Source of the DNA: Tanytarsus gracilentus
Taxonomy: Eukaryota; Arthropoda; Insecta; Diptera; Chironomidae
Direction: 5' to 3'
Assembly (NCBI GenBank): GCA_038502055.1
Contig: JAXRKN010000045.1
Coordinates: forward strand, 6,098,501-6,162,500
Length of the DNA: 64,000 nucleotides
The notes beneath the pieces were generated by a model. That model saw nothing but the letters and a program-made list of their open reading frames with translations. It ran no database searches and had not been told where the DNA came from. The position numbers were made by a program, and so were the translations under genes. Position 1 is the stretch's first letter. Every line of letters begins with the position of its first letter. Below, piece after piece: positions 59,239-64,000 of the stretch.

Positions 59239-62200
59239 ATGTTTGGAGCGAAAATAAAGAAATGGATCGAAATTGTGAATCCCAGGAAAAAATCAAGCAA
59301 GAATAAAAATGCTAATAGGTGAGTGCTGTTGACTTTAAAAATATAGCATGAACACTTTTTCAAATATTTTGTTTAAATTTGAAATTACACGAATAAAAAA
59401 TATATTTAACAGCAAAAAATTTAACTTGTCTAGGAATCGAACTCAGAACTTTACGTCAGAAATTTAATCTTAGGATTCGAACCAAGAAATATTAAAATTC
59501 ATGAAAATTTCTCAAGATTTTAAGTAACTTTATTTTCGAGTGTATTTACTTAAATGTAACATTTCACAACTCCCCGAAAAAAAAACGTTTGCCTCCCTTA
59601 GGCATGCATCCTCTCTTTAATCAAACATGCATATTTTTCTCACATCTTCCCCATACTCATTGACTAGACACATAAAGCCAAACGTGATTTGCATTTTTCT
59701 CTCATAGTGCTCGCATGTATGTTGCTGATGAAAAATATTGTAAGCAAAAAACGCAGAAAATAATATTCTCAAATGAGTTGATTTTGGTGATGAAAATTTC
59801 CTCCCTTCTCTCTCTCGACATCTCTTTGAAAGCTAATTTACATTTTAAATTATTTTTTAACTGCGAGAAAATTTTCTACTAAATTTTTCCCTTCGTCATC
59901 TCGAATTTTATTTGTGGCAGTTTTTGAGGGAAAATTAACTTAATTGAATTTATGAGAGATGCCAACATAAAAAAATTAGCGAAAGTGAATTCTAAAGAAT
60001 AATTTTTGTGAATAAAGCTTTATGTTGACCCAAAGAAAATATTTCGAATAAATTTTGTGGGTTTTCTATTGCGATTTAAATTACAATCAAACGCTTCTTC
60101 CTCACTATAGGAAAATAATGAAATTTTCTCCTCAAAACTCATGAAATCGGCATGCCTTATATTTATAATTTCTCATGCTCAATTGAATGTTCGGTCCTTA
60201 AACCTCCTAAAAATGCTTAGAACCAATTTTTTTGGACACAGGAACCGAGTGTTTGAACCCATTTTCTCTGACCCCTCTGAAAGTGTAAATTTCTTAATTG
60301 AGCTCTAAGATTTTACTCGTTCACTTCCTGAACTTGGTTTCTTCTGAACAGTTGTTTGTTTTTACATTCTCCATCAACTTGCATCAACAGAATTTTTTTG
60401 AGTTAAATGCATTTGTTGCTTTCTGAAAATCGCTTAACTTTGAGTGTCAAGACATCAGTGGAAGTTATGGAAGTAGATTATGAGCATAATATTATAGTTT
60501 GGACCTTGAAAGACATTCATTTGGTTGTAAAAATGAATGGCGATTGCAACTTAGAAAATCATGATTTTGCCGAAAGTTCAACTAATTTCACTAAATTATC
60601 TGTGCTGGATTTGATTTTTTGATAAAACTTAGCTTATTTTCCACGAATCTTTTATATTTTATGAGTTTTGAGGAGAAAATTTCATTTTTTGCCCATAGTG
60701 TTCCTGTTAAAAAATATAAATAGGACGAAAAAAAATTTCATCGTTCAAAATTAATAAAGAAAGGTTTCTGGAAAGGTTTAATTTGAATCTTAACATTTAG
60801 GATTCGAACCTAATATTTGTTGTTTAAAAAACTTCAAGAAATTTTTATAAATTAAAATTATTTTCGCATGATTTTAAATATTTTTAACTAAATTTATTTT
60901 TAAATTATTTTTTTTGCCATAAATTTTTCTTTTCTTTCGCCCGCAAAAAATAAATCCATTTTCTTTACTCAGCAAAATAAAAGTGCTTTATTAATAATTC
61001 AAGCACACTTATACATTTTTTTCGGTCCAAATAAGCAAAGCTAAATTTCTCTAATGATAATTTACTTTCACCTCAAGGCATTTAAGTGTGTGAATAAGAA
61101 ATTTCATTTCCCTGCTGACTTTTTACTATGATAGCACTCGAGTGTAATTTGACTTCCTTATAAAAATACCTCGAAGCTTTTTTCCGTTTCACATTTTAAA
61201 ATTTTTAGTTTTCACTTCCGAGTTGAAACAAAAATTTCATTTCTGCATTAGAAACACTTTTTTTATGGAAATTTATTCATGAGATGCTTCCTGTTTTCCA
61301 ATACTAGCTCTTTGAACTTTTCCCTCTGGCCTTTTTTCGTACACTTCCGCAATGCGATATCAACATCTGAGACACCAGCACCTGCTGCTTAAATCTGCTC
61401 TAAAAATCTCAATATAATTTGCACTATGTCAACTTTTCTCCTGACGAAATGCGAAAAGTTTTACACCTTGAGGAAATTCTGTGAAAATTTTATTAAATCC
61501 TAAGTCGTTTGGGAGATGAATTTAATGTCAATATATTCGAGATGTTGAGACCCAAGTGAGGAGTTAAGAATTTTTCGAGCCTTCAAAAAAATAAATTTAT
61601 TTAACTAAAATCAAATGTCAATGCTTGGACTTTAGAGCTCTGCCATAAGCTTTCAAGTCCTTTCGGAAATCGAGAGTGAAAAGTTTTTCTGTGTAATTCT
61701 ATTCTAATTTATTCTCGCCTTGTGTTGTAAAAAAACCCTTTTACTCATTATCATTAGGTTTAATTAAAGTGAAGACTAGCAGCACAAAAAATGTCCTCTT
61801 CGTGACGATGATTACAATTTCCTCACTAGCTGAATATTAAAAAGAAATTTCACCAAAAAAAAAGAAAATGAAGCAGAATAAAAGAGATTTCCTAATTAAG
61901 GAAAAGTAGTCACATAAACCATAGACGTACTGCAATCGATTGGGAAAGTATGTGAGCACTTGCAGCAAAAACAGAATGCTGAAAAAAATTTCTAATCTTG
62001 TGGTGCGGAACAATGAATTTGTTGGCCAAAAGTTTATAGAGATTTGAGAAATTTAATTTAAAAACTTCACAAATGAAATCTCAGAAAATTAAAATTTGTA
62101 TAAAACTTTGATAAAAAGTTTCAGCCATAAATTAATTATTTCCATCCCAGTTTTTAACTATTTATATTTTCTCTAGGGAAGTGATACTCATAGTGTTTTG

Positions 62201-63100
62201 GTATATTAAGATTAAGGCTATATCAAGAAATTTGCTGATACTAAACAGCTCACGAGCGCTTCTTATGCTACGATAATAAAAAATGCTAAACAATAGACCA
62301 TGCCAAAGATTTCATTCTCTCTCTGTAGGGATCCTCACGGTGAATACCGGTACGGTGATCACCGGTGATCACCGAAACTTTTCGTCACCGGTGATCACCG
62401 CAGCCAAAATTAGTTTTATCCGGTGACACCGGTGACGATTAATAACTACATTTTTCTATACTTTATTGAGTTCCCATTGTTTTTTTAAAGCTGTAAAAAA
62501 TTTTTAGAACTAGTTAATTTTAATTGAGAAATTATAGAATACATTTAAAAACTTTTTTAAACCAAAATTAAATGAAACTTAAGAAAATTCGTTCACAAAT
62601 TTGGAATCACTTATATCAAAAAGTTGTTTTCAAAGTCATTTAAAATTTTTAGAAATTTTTTTTTAGATAAATAATCAAAAAATTTCATTTTAGCCAAAAA
62701 AAACTAAAAATTTAAATGAGTGAAAAAACTTTTTAGTAAGTGGGAATTTTGAAAGATTTGTTCAAAGACAACAAATTATCATGTTAGTTTGATATCTTAT
62801 CAAACTTTAAAAATCCTAAAAATTTATAGAGATATTTTAAAGATATTTTGATAAGATTGAAGTTTGATTCATCAATTAACGAAAAAGAAAAATTTGTATA
62901 AAACTTTGATAAAAAGTTTCAGCCATAAATTAATTATTTCCATCTCAGTTTTTAACTATTTATATTCTCTATATGGAAACCAAAAAAAGTATCTAAAAAT
63001 TGGTCCATAACAACTTCCAAAACGGCCGATAAAAAAGTAGCGCTTCTTTTCCTTCGATAATAAAAAATGTTGGTCAAACAGTCGTCACCGGTGTATTCTC

Positions 63101-63137
<37 letters not shown>

Positions 63138-63939
63138 CTATCCCGCATCCAACAACGTGATGATAAGAAAGAAAGTAATTTTCGTTGTTTAAGCAAAAGC
63201 AGTGATGACGATGATGATGACATTTCTGTTCATATTGTTGCGAAGATGCTTCTGGTTTGAGTGTCTGAAAATGCTCTAGAAAAGTAAAAGAAATAAGCAA
63301 GATAGAGTAATTTTCCCGAAAGAGTAAAGAAACGCACACCTAATAAAAATAAACTGCAATAAAGCGTAATCATAAGAACAAGAGGCAGGTCTGGTTTTTG
63401 GAGAATGCTTCGTCCCGCTTCGAAGATAAAATATTATGATCCCTTTTATTTTCATCCCCTTTTTTTCATCATCTCAATCTGCTTAGTACACATTTCATTT
63501 GAGGATGATGATGAGAATTATCAGAATGTTTTTCTTATCTGTCTTTCTCTTGAGTCCTGTACTCGAGAGAATTTTCCTAATAATTTTATTAATCATGTTA
63601 ATTAATTTTGTTACATGTGGCATTTTATGGTTATTTTATAAGAGGAATGATTTGATGAACATTATTGTGGAAGAAAAAAATAAAAATAATTTAAATTTAT
63701 AACGTGAAGGTTCGAATCCTTAATTTCAAAATTTTTTTAATTTATGTTATATTTTTTTTTATAATTTTTTTAAATTTCTAAATGTCAAATATATCAGCTT
63801 AAATAATTTTGCAATTTTTAGCGCCATTCCAACTCAACAGTATTCATCAAGTGATTATAAAGGAACTGTCTATCAAAATGAAGCAACCATTGTGTCAAGT
63901 CCAGCACGACGAAGTGAAGTTTCTCCGATTCAAATTAAT
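59239..63939 (+). CDS. Unrecognised gene, first two coding exons (runs off right edge)
   Basis: Exon 59239-59318 reads MFGAKIKKWIEIVNPRKKSS and ends AG|GTGAGT with two bases left over. Exon 63822-63939 starts after TTTTTAG, supplies the missing base, stays open, and ends at AAT|GTAAGA in phase 0. Together they encode 66 residues: a basic N-terminus, then a serine/glutamine-rich stretch (AIPTQQYSSSDYKGTVYQNE) and SSPARRSEVSPIQIN. The phase match across a 4.5-kb intron and the good splice signals support a real gene. I do not recognise the family. The content suggests a cytoplasmic, phosphorylatable N-terminal region, which is inference only. Confidence 0.5.
60103..60700. mobile_element. Transib-like MITE, 598 bp, with 5-bp target duplication
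   Basis: The left end CACTATAGGAAAATAATGAA and the reverse complement of the right end CACTATGGGCAAAAAATGAA continue in parallel through AATTTTCTCCTCAAAACTCA, giving terminal inverted repeats of about 45 bp with about four mismatches. TTCCT is present immediately outside both ends (60098-60102 and 60701-60705). CAC-type termini and 5-bp duplications are known for the Transib superfamily. The element encodes no transposase; the 71-codon open frame at 60407-60622 in its middle shows no domain. It lies in the large intron of the unrecognised gene. Confidence 0.85.
62091..62175. repeat. Direct repeat copy 1, about 85 bp
   Basis: The stretch TTTGTATAAAACTTTGATAA through AACTATTTATATTTTCTCTA recurs nearly base for base about 800 bp downstream at 62892-62976. 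The two copies bracket the GTCACCGGTGATCACCG-type element. Confidence 0.8.
62335..63105. mobile_element. MITE-like element with CACCGGTGATCACCG palindromes
   Basis: The left part (62335-62440) carries TAGGGATCCTCACGGTGAAT and four overlapping copies of the palindromic GGTGATCACC core. The right end reads GTCGTCACCGGTGTATTCTC, roughly the inverted form of the left end. Blocks near the right end, including TAAAAATTGG, ATAACAACTTCCAAA and TTGGTCAAA, match 11310-11500. The right edge runs into a TC microsatellite, and no clean target duplication could be seen. Confidence 0.6.
62892..62976. repeat. Direct repeat copy 2, about 85 bp
   Basis: Second copy of the 85-bp repeat at 62091. It differs at only a few bases (CATCTCAG against CATCCCAG, ATTCTCTATA against TTTCTCTAGG at the end). 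Flanks on both sides are unrelated. Confidence 0.8.
63102..63133. repeat. TC dinucleotide microsatellite
   Basis: About 15 TC units in a row directly beside the right end of the CACCGGTGATCACCG-type element, in the long intron of the unrecognised gene. Confidence 0.9.
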
Positions 63940-64000
63940 GTAAGAATTTTATTTTTTAAAGTCTTAAGTTGATAAAAAATAAAAACTTAATTAATTTCTT

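Noticed and set aside
60407..60622. 71-codon frame in the middle of the Transib-like MITE
   Set aside because: Too short for a transposase fragment with a visible motif; no acidic catalytic pattern could be identified.
55332..60813. TTAGG words as telomere-like repeats
   Set aside because: They occur singly inside the B-box-like palindrome and never in tandem.
63499..63702. Hydrophobic 67-codon frame
   Set aside because: Composition is explained by AT-rich sequence; it lies in the intron between two phased exons of another gene.

Overview
This window is AT-rich eukaryotic DNA from an insect, most likely a non-brachyceran fly such as a chironomid midge. The support is the gene set (a Dpr immunoglobulin protein, one Mical, an alphaPS3-like integrin, Vps13D), very short GT-AG introns, and intergenic DNA filled with small DNA-transposon relatives. 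The species is inference. Almost every gene is split, so exon coordinates below were worked out by matching reading frame and splice sites by eye.

Layout. 1-5869 (minus): the N-terminal part of Vps13D, running off the left edge, with an intron that holds one intact and one decayed intron-containing tRNA-Leu. 7162-8797 (plus): a mitochondrial carrier of the SLC25A34/35 type, divergent from Vps13D. 8917-12077: a 3.16-kb hAT-like element with terminal inverted repeats, an 8-bp target duplication, two 10-bp tandem arrays and a nested foldback, inserted between two convergent genes. 12217-15935 (minus): a complete dpr-family gene with two Ig domains and a GPI-type tail. 20068-23856 (plus): an integrin alpha subunit. 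24458-25853 (plus): tyrosylprotein sulfotransferase. 26745-41644 (minus): Mical, with FMO, CH, LIM and bMERB domains and two giant low-complexity exons, the first of which carries its own stop codon. 45375-46551: another repeat-rich mobile-element candidate. 49105-50445 (plus) and 50491-51439 (minus): WDR61/SKI8 and NDUFAF4, tail to tail with 45 bp between stop codons. 55519-56866 (minus): a secreted leucine-rich-repeat gene with at least one frameshift, probably a pseudogene. 59239 to the right edge (plus): the first two coding exons of a gene I do not recognise, whose intron holds a 598-bp Transib-like MITE and a second MITE family.

The genes belong to separate pathways and form no operon-like system: lipid transfer (Vps13D), mitochondrial transport and complex I assembly (carrier, NDUFAF4), neuronal surface recognition and actin control (Dpr, integrin, Mical), Golgi sulfation (TPST) and RNA surveillance/transcription (WDR61). 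I did not find a convincing new multi-gene system. The most unusual items are the hAT-like element with its 10-bp arrays, the Transib-like MITE, the alternative ends of Mical including a hydrophobic C-terminal tail, the 51-residue cassette exon in dpr, and the intron-containing tRNA-Leu pair.
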